Shown in pieces: positions 35,576 through 44,936 of a stretch of DNA of 64,000 nucleotides (positions within the stretch are counted from its first letter, which is position 1; every line of letters begins with the position of its first letter). The position numbers and the translations under genes are program-made. The notes under the pieces were generated by a model. The model did no database searches. It saw only the letters and a program-made list of their open reading frames with translations, and was not told the DNA's origin. The stretch comes from Pseudoduganella namucuonensis (GTDB lineage Bacteria; Pseudomonadota; Gammaproteobacteria; Burkholderiales; Burkholderiaceae_D), in contig NZ_FPBO01000026.1 of the NCBI RefSeq assembly GCF_900116645.1, positions 1 through 64,000 of the forward strand, written 5' to 3'.

Positions 35576-36523
35576 ATGAGTATGGTTAAGAAGAGTTCCC
35601 TTTTATTATTGAGCGTCATCATGGCCTTGCTGAGTGCCTGCACCAGCACTCCCATCCAGGCGCCGGTCGTCGACCGCACGACCGCGCCCGCCCCGGTCAC
35701 CGTCAAACCCGCGTCGCCCAGCGACGACGCGCGCCGCGAACGCGACGAGCGCGGCCTGTACACGGTGAAAAAGGGCGACACCCTGATCAATATCGCGCTC
35801 GAGCACGGCCAGAACTACCGCGACCTGGCGGCCTGGAACAACCTGGCCAACCCGAACGACATCAAGGTGGACCAGGTGCTGCGCGTGCTGCCGCCCGAGG
35901 CCGGCAACGGCGTGCAGATCGGCGCCGTGCAGACCCCGAGCACCATCGAGAAAACCCCGCCGGTGCCGAAGAAAACCGGCCCGCGCGGCGACAAGAAGCC
36001 GTACACCGAGGGCGCGCTGGCCGAGCTGCAGCGTCCCGAGGGCGCCGAGGGCAACGGCAAGCCGGAGCGCGGCGAGCGCGCGCCGACCCAGGTGGCGTCG
36101 ATCGCGCCGGCGCCGGCCCCGGCGGCGCCGGCCATGCAACTGAGCGCCGAGGACCGCGAGCTGAGCTGGATCTGGCCGTCCGAGGGGCGCGTGGTCGCCA
36201 CCTTCGACGAGGGCAAGAACAAGGGCATCGACATCGCCGGCAAGCCGGGCCAGCAAGTGATGGCGGCCGGCGCGGGAAAAGTGATGTATGCCGGTAGCGG
36301 CATCCGAGGTTATGGTAATCTCGTCATTGTGAAGCACAGTAATAGTCTGTTGTCAGCCTATGCCCATAACCGGGCCATCCTGGTGAAGGAGGGCCAAAGC
36401 GTAAGCAAGGGCCAGCTGATCGCAGAAATGGGGGATTCCGACACCGACGCCGTCAAGCTGCACTTTGAAATCAGGCAGCAGGGCAAGCCGGTCGATCCAT
36501 CAAAGTTCCTGCCTAACCGCTAG
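35576..36523 (+). CDS. nlpD: NlpD-like lipoprotein, LysM and LytM domains
   Basis: A 315-aa outer-membrane lipoprotein that activates cell-wall amidases during division. The lipobox is L19-S-A-C22. A LysM domain follows (about 61-106, YTVKKGDTLINIALEHG), then a Pro-rich linker and a C-terminal M23/LytM domain (about 200-312). The LytM metal site is degenerate: the first His region reads GKNKGIDIAG where active enzymes have HxGxD, as expected of amidase activators. In many proteobacteria the main rpoS promoter lies inside this gene. Confidence 0.93.
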   Translation: MSMVKKSSLLLLSVIMALLSACTSTPIQAPVVDRTTAPAPVTVKPASPSDDARRERDERGLYTVKKGDTLINIALEHGQNYRDLAAWNNLANPNDIKVDQVLRVLPPEAGNGVQIGAVQTPSTIEKTPPVPKKTGPRGDKKPYTEGALAELQRPEGAEGNGKPERGERAPTQVASIAPAPAPAAPAMQLSAEDRELSWIWPSEGRVVATFDEGKNKGIDIAGKPGQQVMAAGAGKVMYAGSGIRGYGNLVIVKHSNSLLSAYAHNRAILVKEGQSVSKGQLIAEMGDSDTDAVKLHFEIRQQGKPVDPSKFLPNR

Positions 36524-36536
36524 CTAGCCAGAGCCC

Positions 36537-37538
36537 ATGACACACTCGCCGCACGACCGACTGGATGACGACTCGCCTGAGGACTTCCCGGACGAGCAGA
36601 GCGACGATGTCGGCGGCGAAGGCATCGACGGCGAGACGGTCGCCGAGGTCGCGACGGTGCTGGAAAGCGTCGACGAACTGAAAAAGGTGCTGGCGGCCGA
36701 ACTGTCCACCGACACCACCCAGCATTACCTGAACCAGATCGGCACCCGGCCGCTGTTGACGGCGGCGCAGGAGGTGCACTTCGCCACCCTGGCCAAGGCG
36801 GGCGACTTCAGCGCCCGCCAGACCATGATCGAGCACAACCTGCGGCTGGTGGTGTCGATCGCCAAGCACTACATCAACCGCGGCGTGGTGCTGCTCGACA
36901 TGATCGAGGAGGGCAACATCGGCCTGATGCGCGCCATCGACAAGTTCGAGCCCGAGCGCGGTTTCCGTTTCTCGACCTACGCCACCTGGTGGATACGCCA
37001 GAGCATCGAGCGCGCCATCATGAACCAGGCGCGCACGGTGCGCCTGCCGGTGCACATGGTGCGCGAGCTGAACCAGATCCTGCGCGGAAAATACCACTTG
37101 GAGGCGCAGCACCACAACGGCAAGGACGCCACCGCCGAGGACATCGCGGAACTGGTGGGGCGGCCGGTGGAGGAGGTGCAGGACATCCTGGCGCTGTCCG
37201 AGCACGCCACCTCGCTGGACGCGCCGCTGGACAACGACCCCCAGTCCTCGCTGATGGACATGCTGCCCGGCGACAGCGAGGACAGCCCGGACGCCCGCGC
37301 CGAGCACCACGAGATGACGGTGCTGGTGCGCGACTGGCTGACCAAGCTGCCGGACAAGCAGCGCATCGTCATCATGCGCCGTTTCGGGCTGGACAACGAC
37401 GATCCGGCCACGCTGGAGACGCTGGCCGAGGAAATGGGCGTCACGCGCGAGCGGGTGCGGCAGATCCAGCAGGAGGCGCTGGTCAAGCTCAAGCGCGCCA
37501 TGGCCGCCCGCGGCGTGGTGCGCGACTCGCTGCTGTAA
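36537..37538 (+). CDS. rpoS: RNA polymerase sigma factor RpoS
   Basis: The stationary-phase/general-stress sigma factor, 333 aa. Region 1.2 is [18 protein letters not shown]; region 2 includes [29 protein letters not shown] and [15 protein letters not shown]; region 4.2 is [23 protein letters not shown]-like ([19 protein letters not shown]). An acidic N-terminus (about 1-45) is typical of betaproteobacterial RpoS. It starts 13 bases after nlpD. Confidence 0.97.
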   Translation: MTHSPHDRLDDDSPEDFPDEQSDDVGGEGIDGETVAEVATVLESVDELKKVLAAELSTDTTQHYLNQIGTRPLLTAAQEVHFATLAKAGDFSARQTMIEHNLRLVVSIAKHYINRGVVLLDMIEEGNIGLMRAIDKFEPERGFRFSTYATWWIRQSIERAIMNQARTVRLPVHMVRELNQILRGKYHLEAQHHNGKDATAEDIAELVGRPVEEVQDILALSEHATSLDAPLDNDPQSSLMDMLPGDSEDSPDARAEHHEMTVLVRDWLTKLPDKQRIVIMRRFGLDNDDPATLETLAEEMGVTRERVRQIQQEALVKLKRAMAARGVVRDSLL

Positions 37539-37557
37539 TCAAAACCCACCGCAAATT

Positions 37558-37588
37558 CCGGGGTCAGACCGGACGGGGCTGACCCCGG
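37558..37588. repeat. GGGGTC/GACCCC palindromic element, copy 3
   Basis: An inverted repeat CCGGGGTCAG / CTGACCCCGG with an 11-base loop, 20 bases after the rpoS stop. It belongs to the same family as the elements at 21767, 30108 and 61504, and may define the 3' end of the rpoS transcript. Confidence 0.7.
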
Positions 37589-37662
37589 CCCTTCGCTCCT
37601 GGTTTTCGGCGCGCGGCATCTGCTATCATATCGCCCTCCCGTAAGCTCCCCTTTTACCCGCC

Positions 37663-39054
37663 ATGCAAGACAACACCATCGAAATCAAATCGCTCGACAT
37701 GGACGCCCGCGGCGTCGGCCACATCGAAAACGAAGACGGTACGCCGGGCAAGGTGGTGTTCGTCGAAGGCGCGCTGCCGGGCGAGCGCGTGAGCTTCGAA
37801 ACCTTCAAGAAAAAGAAGAACTGGGAAGCGGCCCGCATGACCGCGCTGCACAAGGAATCGTCCATGCGCGTGAAGCCGAAATGCGTGCATTTCGACTACT
37901 GCGGCGGCTGCTCGATGCAGCACCTGGAGCCGAGCGCGCAGGTGGCCATCAAGCAGCGCGTGCTGGAGGACAACCTCTGGCACCTCTCCAAGGTCAAGCC
38001 GGCCAACATGATGCGCCCGATGTACGGCCCGACCTGGGGCTACCGCTACCGCGCCCGCCTGTCCGCGCGCTGGGTGGCCAAGAAGAACACGGTGCTGGTG
38101 GGCTTCCACGAAAAGAAATCGGTGTTCGTGGCCGACATCCAGAGCTGCCAGATCCTGCCGCCGCACGTGTCGGACATGCTGATGCCGCTGCGCGCGCTGA
38201 TCGGCTCCCTGAGCCTGTACGACAAGGTGCCGCAGATCGAACTGGCCATCGGCGAGGACTTGACGGTGCTGGTGATGCGCAACATGGAGGCGCTGAAGGC
38301 GGACGACGAGGCCAAGCTGAAGGCCTTCGCGGACCAATACAAGATTCAATGGTGGCTGCAGCCCAAGGGGCCGGACACCGCCCACCCGTTCTACCCGCTC
38401 GATAAAGAGCTTCATTACCTGCTGCCGGAGTTCGGCGTGCGCATGCCGTTCAAGCCGGTCGACTTCACGCAGGTGAACCACCACATCAACCGCTCGCTGG
38501 TCGGCAAGGCGCTGCGCCTGCTGGACGTGCAAAAGGACGACCGCGTGGCCGACCTGTTCTGCGGCCTGGGCAACTTCACGCTGCCGCTGGCGACGCAGGC
38601 GCGCGAGGTGGTGGGCATCGAGGGCAGCACCTCGCTGACCGAGCGCGCGCTGGCCAACGCCAAGGTCAATGGCGTGTCCGGGAAAACCACCTTCATGACG
38701 CGCAACCTGTTCGAGGTCACCGGGGACGATCTGGTCGCCCTCGGCAAATTCGACCGCATGCTGATCGACCCGCCGCGCGACGGCGCGATGGCGCTGTCGC
38801 TGGCGCTGGCCGAACTCAAACGCACCAATCCCGCGCTGCTGCCCAAGCGCATCGTGTACGTCTCGTGCAGCCCGTCCACGCTGGCGCGCGACGCCGGCGT
38901 GCTGGTGCACCTGTGCGGCTACCGGCTGAACCAGGCCGGCGTGGTCAACATGTTCCCGCACACCTCGCACGTGGAATCGATGGCCGTGTTCGACCTCGAC
39001 CCGGACGCAAAGGTCAGCAAGCTGGCCGACGGCCGCGACGACGAGAGCCTGTAA
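37663..39054 (+). CDS. rlmD: 23S rRNA (uracil-1939-C5)-methyltransferase RlmD
   Basis: A 463-aa SAM-dependent RNA methyltransferase. Order: TRAM domain (about 1-60), iron-sulfur cluster cysteines (CVHFDYCGGC at about 74-83 plus the Cys in QSCQILPP) and a Rossmann methyltransferase domain with DLFCGLGNFTLPLA. The catalytic Cys is in YVSCSPSTLARD. Location right after rpoS is common in betaproteobacteria. ATG 37663 gives the normal N-terminus. Confidence 0.95.
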   Translation: MQDNTIEIKSLDMDARGVGHIENEDGTPGKVVFVEGALPGERVSFETFKKKKNWEAARMTALHKESSMRVKPKCVHFDYCGGCSMQHLEPSAQVAIKQRVLEDNLWHLSKVKPANMMRPMYGPTWGYRYRARLSARWVAKKNTVLVGFHEKKSVFVADIQSCQILPPHVSDMLMPLRALIGSLSLYDKVPQIELAIGEDLTVLVMRNMEALKADDEAKLKAFADQYKIQWWLQPKGPDTAHPFYPLDKELHYLLPEFGVRMPFKPVDFTQVNHHINRSLVGKALRLLDVQKDDRVADLFCGLGNFTLPLATQAREVVGIEGSTSLTERALANAKVNGVSGKTTFMTRNLFEVTGDDLVALGKFDRMLIDPPRDGAMALSLALAELKRTNPALLPKRIVYVSCSPSTLARDAGVLVHLCGYRLNQAGVVNMFPHTSHVESMAVFDLDPDAKVSKLADGRDDESL

Positions 39055-39185
39055 CTCCAGGAAGGCAAGCGTCGCCGCCGCGAGACGGCGCGCCGACCGC
39101 GGATGTTCCGCGCATGCCCCGCGCATTGACACGGGTTGCGGTATTTGCAACACTGGCTGTTCACTTCGAACAGCCAGGAGCCGGT

Positions 39186-42100
39186 ATGCGCAACTTGTCC
39201 AAGCTTGTGAGCCTGATGTGCCTTGGCTTGCTGCCCGCCGGGTTGCCGGCGGCGGCGCAGACCGTGGTCGAGGCCTTCACGCCCGACGGCGCGGTCAAGC
39301 AGGTGAGGCAGGCGCAGGCCAGGTTCAGCGGCCAGGTGGTCCCCTTCGGCGACCTGCGGCTGACCGATCCCTTCGACGTCGATTGCGCCGGCAAGGGCAA
39401 GGGGCGCTGGGTCGACGGCCGCAACTGGGTCTACGACTTCGATCATGACCTGCCCGCCGGCCTGGCCTGCCGCTTCACCTTGAAACCGGACTTGAAGGAC
39501 ATCGCGGGCAAGCCGCTGGAGGGCGCGCGCGAGGCCCGCTTCAACACCGGCGGCCCCTCCATCCGGCGCAGCCTGCCCCACGAGGGCGCGCAGATCGACG
39601 AGCGGCAAGTCTTCCTGCTGGCGCTGGACGCCGCGCCGCGCGCGGAGACGGTGGCGGCCCACGCCTGGTGCCGCGCCGACGGCATCAACGAGCGCATACC
39701 GGTGCGCGTGCTGTCCGGCGCGGAACGCGAGCAGGCGCTGGCCGCGCGCAGGGGATATGCCGATGGCGTGCTGGCGGCCTTCCACGCCGCGCAAGGAGGC
39801 AAATGGGAGCGCAACAAGCCGTTCACCGACGCGCGCCTGGCCGGCCAGCCGCTGGTGGCGCTGCAGTGCAAGCGCAACCTGCCGGCGGGCGCCAAGGTGT
39901 CGCTGGTGTGGGGCGCGGCCATCGCCGCCTCCAGCGGCCTGGCCAACGAGGAGGACCAGGCGCTGGCCTACACCGTGCGGCCCGAGTTCACCGCCGCTTT
40001 CAGCTGCGAGCGCGCCACGCGCAAGGGCCCGTGCCTGCCGATCACGCCCATGCGCCTGAACTTCAACTCGCCGGTGCGCGCCGCCGACGCGCGCGCGGCC
40101 GTGCTGACGGGGCCGGGCGGCAAGCGCTGGCAGGCATCCATACCCGCGCCCTCCGGCGGCGAGCCCGCGCCCGAACATGTGCAGGGCGTGACCTTCGACG
40201 GCCCCTTCCCTGAAAACGCGCGCTTCCGCCTGTCGCTGCCGGCCGGCTTGAAGGACGACGCCGGCCGTGCGCTGCTGAACGCGGCCAACTTCCCGCTGGC
40301 GGTGCAGACCGGCGAACAGCCGCCGCTGGTCAAGTTCCCGGCCCGCTTCGGCATCATCGAGGCGCGTGGAGACCGCCTGCTTCCGGTCACGGTGCGCAAT
40401 GTGGAGGCGGGCATCGCGGCGCGCATGGCCCCCGCCAGCGGCGGCATGCTGCGCGTGGATGACCAGGACCAGAGCGTGATGCAATGGCTGCGCCGCATGA
40501 GCAATCCGAAGATGGAGTCCGGCTGGCTGCCCGGCGAGCAATGGCGGCTGCAGGACTCGCTGCTATCGGGCCGGGACGCGCCTGCGGCGCAGCGCTTCAC
40601 GCTGCCCAAGCCGGGCGGGCGCAAGGCCTTCGAGGTGATCGGCATCCCGCTGCGCAAGCCCGGCTTCTATGTGGTGGAACTGGCCAGTCCCAGGCTGGGC
40701 CGGGGCCTGGGGCAGCCCGCCAATTCGCAAACCGCCTATGTCAGCGCGGCGGCGCTGGTCACCAACATGGTGGCGCACTTCAAGCATGGCGCCGAGTCCT
40801 CGCTGGTGTGGGTGACGTCGCTCGACAAGGGACAGCCGGTGCCGAACGCGCAGGTGGCGGTGCGCAACTGCAAAGGCGCGCTGCTGTGGCAAGGGAAGAC
40901 CGACGCCAGCGGCGTGGCGAACATCCGCCAGGAACTGGACGGCGGCCAGTGCCACTACAACGAAGGCTACTTCGTCACCGCCCGCAGCGGCGGCGACATG
41001 ACGTTCACGGTGTCGAACTGGAACCAGGGCATAGAAACCTGGCGCTTCGGCGTGCCGACCGAGAACCACAAGGCCCCCAACCTGATGGCCACGACGGTGT
41101 TCGACCGCACGCTGCTGCGCGCCGGCGAGACGGTGCACATGAAGCACTTCGCGCGCCGCCACACGTCTTCCGGCATCGGGTACGCGTCCGGCGCGGCGGA
41201 CTGGCTGTCCAAGTCCACCACGCTGCTCGTCACCCACGAGGGCAGCGACCAGAAATACGAACTGCCGCTGGCCTGGGGCGCGGGCGGCATCGCCGAGAAC
41301 ACCTGGGCCATCCCGGCGGACGCGAAGCAGGGCTGGTACGCGGTCTCGGTGGGCAGCGTGGAGCTGGGCCGCTTCCGCGTCGAGCAGTTCCGCGTGCCCA
41401 CCATGAAGGCGCTGCTGCAGGGACCCGCCACGCCCGCCGTGCGGCCCGCCGAACTGCCGGTCACGGTGCAGCTCAGCTACCTGTCCGGCGGCGGCGCGTC
41501 CGGCGCGGCGGTCAAGCTGCGCACGCTGCTCGAGGGGCGTGGCGTCGGCTTCGACGACTACGACGACTTCAGCTTCAGCGCCGGCGACGTCAAGGCGGGC
41601 AAGGAGGGCGCGCGGCAATACGGCGACGACGGCGACGACGGCGAGTTCGAGGGCGACGGCGAGGAGGGCGAGGCCGCCGCCGCGGCGGCGGACGGCGCGG
41701 CGCGCGGCCCGGTCAAGACGCGCACCGTCACGCTCGATCACAACGGCGGCGCGCGCGTCGTCATCGACCAACTGCCCCGGCTGGACACGCCGCAGGACCT
41801 GGTGGCCGAGATGTCCTACCAGGACGCCAACGGCGAGACCCTGTCCTCGTCCACCCGCATTCCGTTGTGGCCCTCGCGCCACGTGATCGGCATCAAGCCG
41901 GACAGCTGGGTGCTGAGCAAGGACGCGCTGAAGTTCCAGGTCGCCGTGCTCGACGTGCGCGGCAAACCGGTGGCCGGCGCGCCGGTGACGGTGGACTTCT
42001 TCCAGCGCCTGCACTATTCGCACCGCCGGCGCCTGATCGGCGGCTTCTACGCCTACGAGAACAGCAGCGAGATCAAGCAGCTGGGCCTCGCCTGCGAGGG

Positions 42101-44936
42101 CGCCACCGACGCCAAGGGCCTGCTGCTGTGCAGCGCCAAGGCGCCCGCCTCCGGCAACCTGATCCTGCGCGCGAAAACGCGGGACCGGAACGACAACGAA
42201 GCCATCACCCACCGCGAAACCTGGGTGGCCGATGGCGAGGACTGGTGGTTCAAGGCCAGCGACGACGACCGCGTCGACCTGCTGCCCGAGCGCAAGCGCT
42301 ACGAGCCGGGCGAAAGCGCCACCTTCCAGTTGCGCATGCCGTTCCGCGAGGCCACCGCGCTGGTGACGGTGGAGCGGGAGGGCATACTGGACACCTATGT
42401 GCGGCCGCTGTCCGGCGGCGCGCCCGTGTTCACCATCCCCATCAAGCCGAACTACGGTCCCAACGTGTATGTCTCGGCCATGGTGGTGCGGGGACGCGTG
42501 GCGGGCGTGCAGCCCACCGCGCTGGTCGACCTGGGCAAGCCCGCCTACAAGATGGGCCTCGCGCAACTGCGCGTGGGCTGGGCCGCGCACGAGCTGAAAG
42601 TGCAGCTCAAGACCGACCGCGAAGTCTACAAGGTGCGCGACAAGGCGCAGGTGAGGGTGAAGGTCACGCGCGCCGACGGCACGCCCGCGCCGGCCGGCGC
42701 CGAGGTCGCGCTGGCGGCGGTGGACGCCGGCCTGCTGGAACTGATGCCCAACACAAGCTGGGACCTGCTGGAAGCCATGATGCAGCAGCGCAGCCTGCAG
42801 GTGGAAACTGCCACCGCGCAGATGCAGGTGGTGGGCAAGCGCCACTTCGGCCGCAAGGCCGTCGCGCACGGCGGTGGCGGCGGCAAAGGGGGAGGGCGGG
42901 AACTGTTCGAGACGCTGCTGTTCTGGAAGGCCCGCGTGAAGCTGGACGCGCAGGGCGAGGCCAGCGTGCAGGTGCCGCTCAACGACTCGCTGACGGCGTT
43001 CCGCATCGTCGCCATCGGCAGCGCCAACGCCGACCTGTTCGGCACCGGCCGCGTGGACATCCGCAGCTCGCAGGACTTGATGCTGCTGTCCGGCCTGCCC
43101 GCGCTGGTGCGCGAGGGCGACCGCTTCCACGCCGGCTTCACGCTGCGCAACACGACGGAGGGGGCGCTGAACGTGGAGCTGGGCGGCAAGGCCGGCGCCA
43201 GGGAGTTGCCGAAGCAAAGCGTGTCCATCGGCCCCGGGCAGGCGCGGGAAGTGGGCTGGGAGCACCAGGTGCCGGCCGGCGTCACCGAGCTGGCGTGGGA
43301 CGTCAGCGCCCGCGTCCTGGGCGCCGGCGGCGCCGCCGCGGCGGGCGGGCCGGATGCCGCCGCCGACCGCGTCAAGGTCAAGCAGGCGGTGAAGGCGGCC
43401 GTGCCGGTGCGCACCGTGCAGGCCACGCTGCTGCAGCTGGACAAGCCGCAAACCATGTCCGTGCAGGCCCCGGCGGACGCCCTGCCGGGCCGGGGCGGCG
43501 TGCGCACCCTGTTCAGCGCGCGGCTGGGCGGCGAACTGCCGGGCGTGCGCGACCATATGCTGGCCTATCCCTACACCTGTTTCGAGCAAAAGACCTCCCG
43601 CGCGCTGGCGCTGCGCGACGAGGAGGGCTGGACCCGGCTGGCCGGCCAGATCCCCGCCTACCTGGACGGCGACGGCCTGCTGAAATACTTCCCCGTCATG
43701 GAGATGGGCAGCGACAGCCTGACCGCCTACGTGCTGTCGGCCGTGCGGGAAGCCGGCTATCCGATACCGGAGCACCTGAAAATCCGCATGGAGGACGCCT
43801 TGCTCGGTTTCGTGCAGGGCCGCATCCTGCGCGGTTCGCCGCTCGCCACGGCCGACCTGGCGGTGCGCAAACTGGCCGCGCTGGAAGCGCTGTCGCGTTC
43901 CGGCCGCGTGACGGAGGCCGAACTGCAATCGTTCACGCTGGAGCCCAATCTGTGGCCCACCTCCGCCGTCATCGACTGGTACTTGATCCTGCGGCGCACC
44001 GACAAGCTGGAACAGCGCAAGCAGCGGCTGGCGCGGGCGGAGCAGATCCTCAAATCGCGGCTCACCATGTTCGGCACCACGATGGGCTTCTCCACCGAGC
44101 GCACCGACAACTGGTGGTGGCTGATGGCGTCCGCCGACGGCAACGCCAACCGCCTGCTGCTGGCCATGATGGACAACCCCGCCTGGAAGGACGACATGGG
44201 CCGGCTGGTGCGCGGCGCGCTGGGCCGGCAGCGCAAGGGCCACTGGGACACCACGGTCGCCAACGCCTGGGGCGTGCTGGCCATGGACAAGTTCACCGCC
44301 GCGTTCGAGCGCGAGCCCGTGTCGGGCAGCGCGACCGCGTCCATCGGCGGCGCCGCCAAAAGCGTCGCCCTGGACGCCGACACCACCAGCGGCAGCGCGC
44401 TGCTGCCGTGGCCGCGCGGCGCGTCCGACCTCACGCTCAAGCACGCGGGCGGCGGCAAGCCCTGGGCCACGGTGCAAAGCCTGGCCGCGATCCCGCTCAA
44501 GGCGCCGATCCAATCCGGCTACCGGATCGTCAAGACCATCACCCCGGTCGAGCAGAAAGCGAAGGACGCCTGGTCGCGCGGCGACGCCTACCGCGTGCGG
44601 CTGGACCTGGAGGCGCAAAGCGACATGACCTGGGTGGTGGTGGACGACCCCATCCCCGCCAGCGCCTCCGTGCTCGGCACCGGCTTCGGCACCGACTCGA
44701 CACTGCTGACGGCCGGGGAGGCGGGCGGCGGCCGGGTCTGGCCCACCTACCAGGAGCGCACGTTCGACGCCTACCGCAGCTACTACGAATACGTCCCCAA
44801 GGGAAAATGGCGCATCGAATACACGGTCCGCCTCAACAACGCCGGCCAATTCCAGCTGCCGCCCACGCGCGTCGAAGCCATGTACAGCCCCGACGCCTAC
44901 GGCGAAGCCCCCAACCCCGCCGTCACCGTCAAATGA
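39186..44936 (+). CDS. Bacterial alpha-2-macroglobulin with thioester motif
   Basis: A 1916-aa exported protease-trap protein. The signal peptide is about 1-25 (ending PAAAQT) and I see no lipobox, so it is probably soluble periplasmic, unlike the E. coli lipoprotein YfhM. The thioester motif C1465-F-E-Q1468 is intact in YPYTCFEQKTSR, followed by the helical thioester domain and a C-terminal macroglobulin/receptor-like domain. An acidic Ala-rich insertion (about 811-840) and a Gly/Lys-rich loop (about 1232-1239) are unusual and may lie in the bait region. The frame is open upstream to 38865, but AGGAG before ATG 39186 decides the start. The pbpC start overlaps its stop (ATGA). Confidence 0.93.
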   Translation: MRNLSKLVSLMCLGLLPAGLPAAAQTVVEAFTPDGAVKQVRQAQARFSGQVVPFGDLRLTDPFDVDCAGKGKGRWVDGRNWVYDFDHDLPAGLACRFTLKPDLKDIAGKPLEGAREARFNTGGPSIRRSLPHEGAQIDERQVFLLALDAAPRAETVAAHAWCRADGINERIPVRVLSGAEREQALAARRGYADGVLAAFHAAQGGKWERNKPFTDARLAGQPLVALQCKRNLPAGAKVSLVWGAAIAASSGLANEEDQALAYTVRPEFTAAFSCERATRKGPCLPITPMRLNFNSPVRAADARAAVLTGPGGKRWQASIPAPSGGEPAPEHVQGVTFDGPFPENARFRLSLPAGLKDDAGRALLNAANFPLAVQTGEQPPLVKFPARFGIIEARGDRLLPVTVRNVEAGIAARMAPASGGMLRVDDQDQSVMQWLRRMSNPKMESGWLPGEQWRLQDSLLSGRDAPAAQRFTLPKPGGRKAFEVIGIPLRKPGFYVVELASPRLGRGLGQPANSQTAYVSAAALVTNMVAHFKHGAESSLVWVTSLDKGQPVPNAQVAVRNCKGALLWQGKTDASGVANIRQELDGGQCHYNEGYFVTARSGGDMTFTVSNWNQGIETWRFGVPTENHKAPNLMATTVFDRTLLRAGETVHMKHFARRHTSSGIGYASGAADWLSKSTTLLVTHEGSDQKYELPLAWGAGGIAENTWAIPADAKQGWYAVSVGSVELGRFRVEQFRVPTMKALLQGPATPAVRPAELPVTVQLSYLSGGGASGAAVKLRTLLEGRGVGFDDYDDFSFSAGDVKAGKEGARQYGDDGDDGEFEGDGEEGEAAAAAADGAARGPVKTRTVTLDHNGGARVVIDQLPRLDTPQDLVAEMSYQDANGETLSSSTRIPLWPSRHVIGIKPDSWVLSKDALKFQVAVLDVRGKPVAGAPVTVDFFQRLHYSHRRRLIGGFYAYENSSEIKQLGLACEGATDAKGLLLCSAKAPASGNLILRAKTRDRNDNEAITHRETWVADGEDWWFKASDDDRVDLLPERKRYEPGESATFQLRMPFREATALVTVEREGILDTYVRPLSGGAPVFTIPIKPNYGPNVYVSAMVVRGRVAGVQPTALVDLGKPAYKMGLAQLRVGWAAHELKVQLKTDREVYKVRDKAQVRVKVTRADGTPAPAGAEVALAAVDAGLLELMPNTSWDLLEAMMQQRSLQVETATAQMQVVGKRHFGRKAVAHGGGGGKGGGRELFETLLFWKARVKLDAQGEASVQVPLNDSLTAFRIVAIGSANADLFGTGRVDIRSSQDLMLLSGLPALVREGDRFHAGFTLRNTTEGALNVELGGKAGARELPKQSVSIGPGQAREVGWEHQVPAGVTELAWDVSARVLGAGGAAAAGGPDAAADRVKVKQAVKAAVPVRTVQATLLQLDKPQTMSVQAPADALPGRGGVRTLFSARLGGELPGVRDHMLAYPYTCFEQKTSRALALRDEEGWTRLAGQIPAYLDGDGLLKYFPVMEMGSDSLTAYVLSAVREAGYPIPEHLKIRMEDALLGFVQGRILRGSPLATADLAVRKLAALEALSRSGRVTEAELQSFTLEPNLWPTSAVIDWYLILRRTDKLEQRKQRLARAEQILKSRLTMFGTTMGFSTERTDNWWWLMASADGNANRLLLAMMDNPAWKDDMGRLVRGALGRQRKGHWDTTVANAWGVLAMDKFTAAFEREPVSGSATASIGGAAKSVALDADTTSGSALLPWPRGASDLTLKHAGGGKPWATVQSLAAIPLKAPIQSGYRIVKTITPVEQKAKDAWSRGDAYRVRLDLEAQSDMTWVVVDDPIPASASVLGTGFGTDSTLLTAGEAGGGRVWPTYQERTFDAYRSYYEYVPKGKWRIEYTVRLNNAGQFQLPPTRVEAMYSPDAYGEAPNPAVTVK

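Noticed and set aside
38865-39185. Upstream extension of the alpha-2-macroglobulin frame into rlmD
   Set aside because: It overlaps rlmD in another frame and would bury the signal peptide; AGGAG before 39186 marks the real start.
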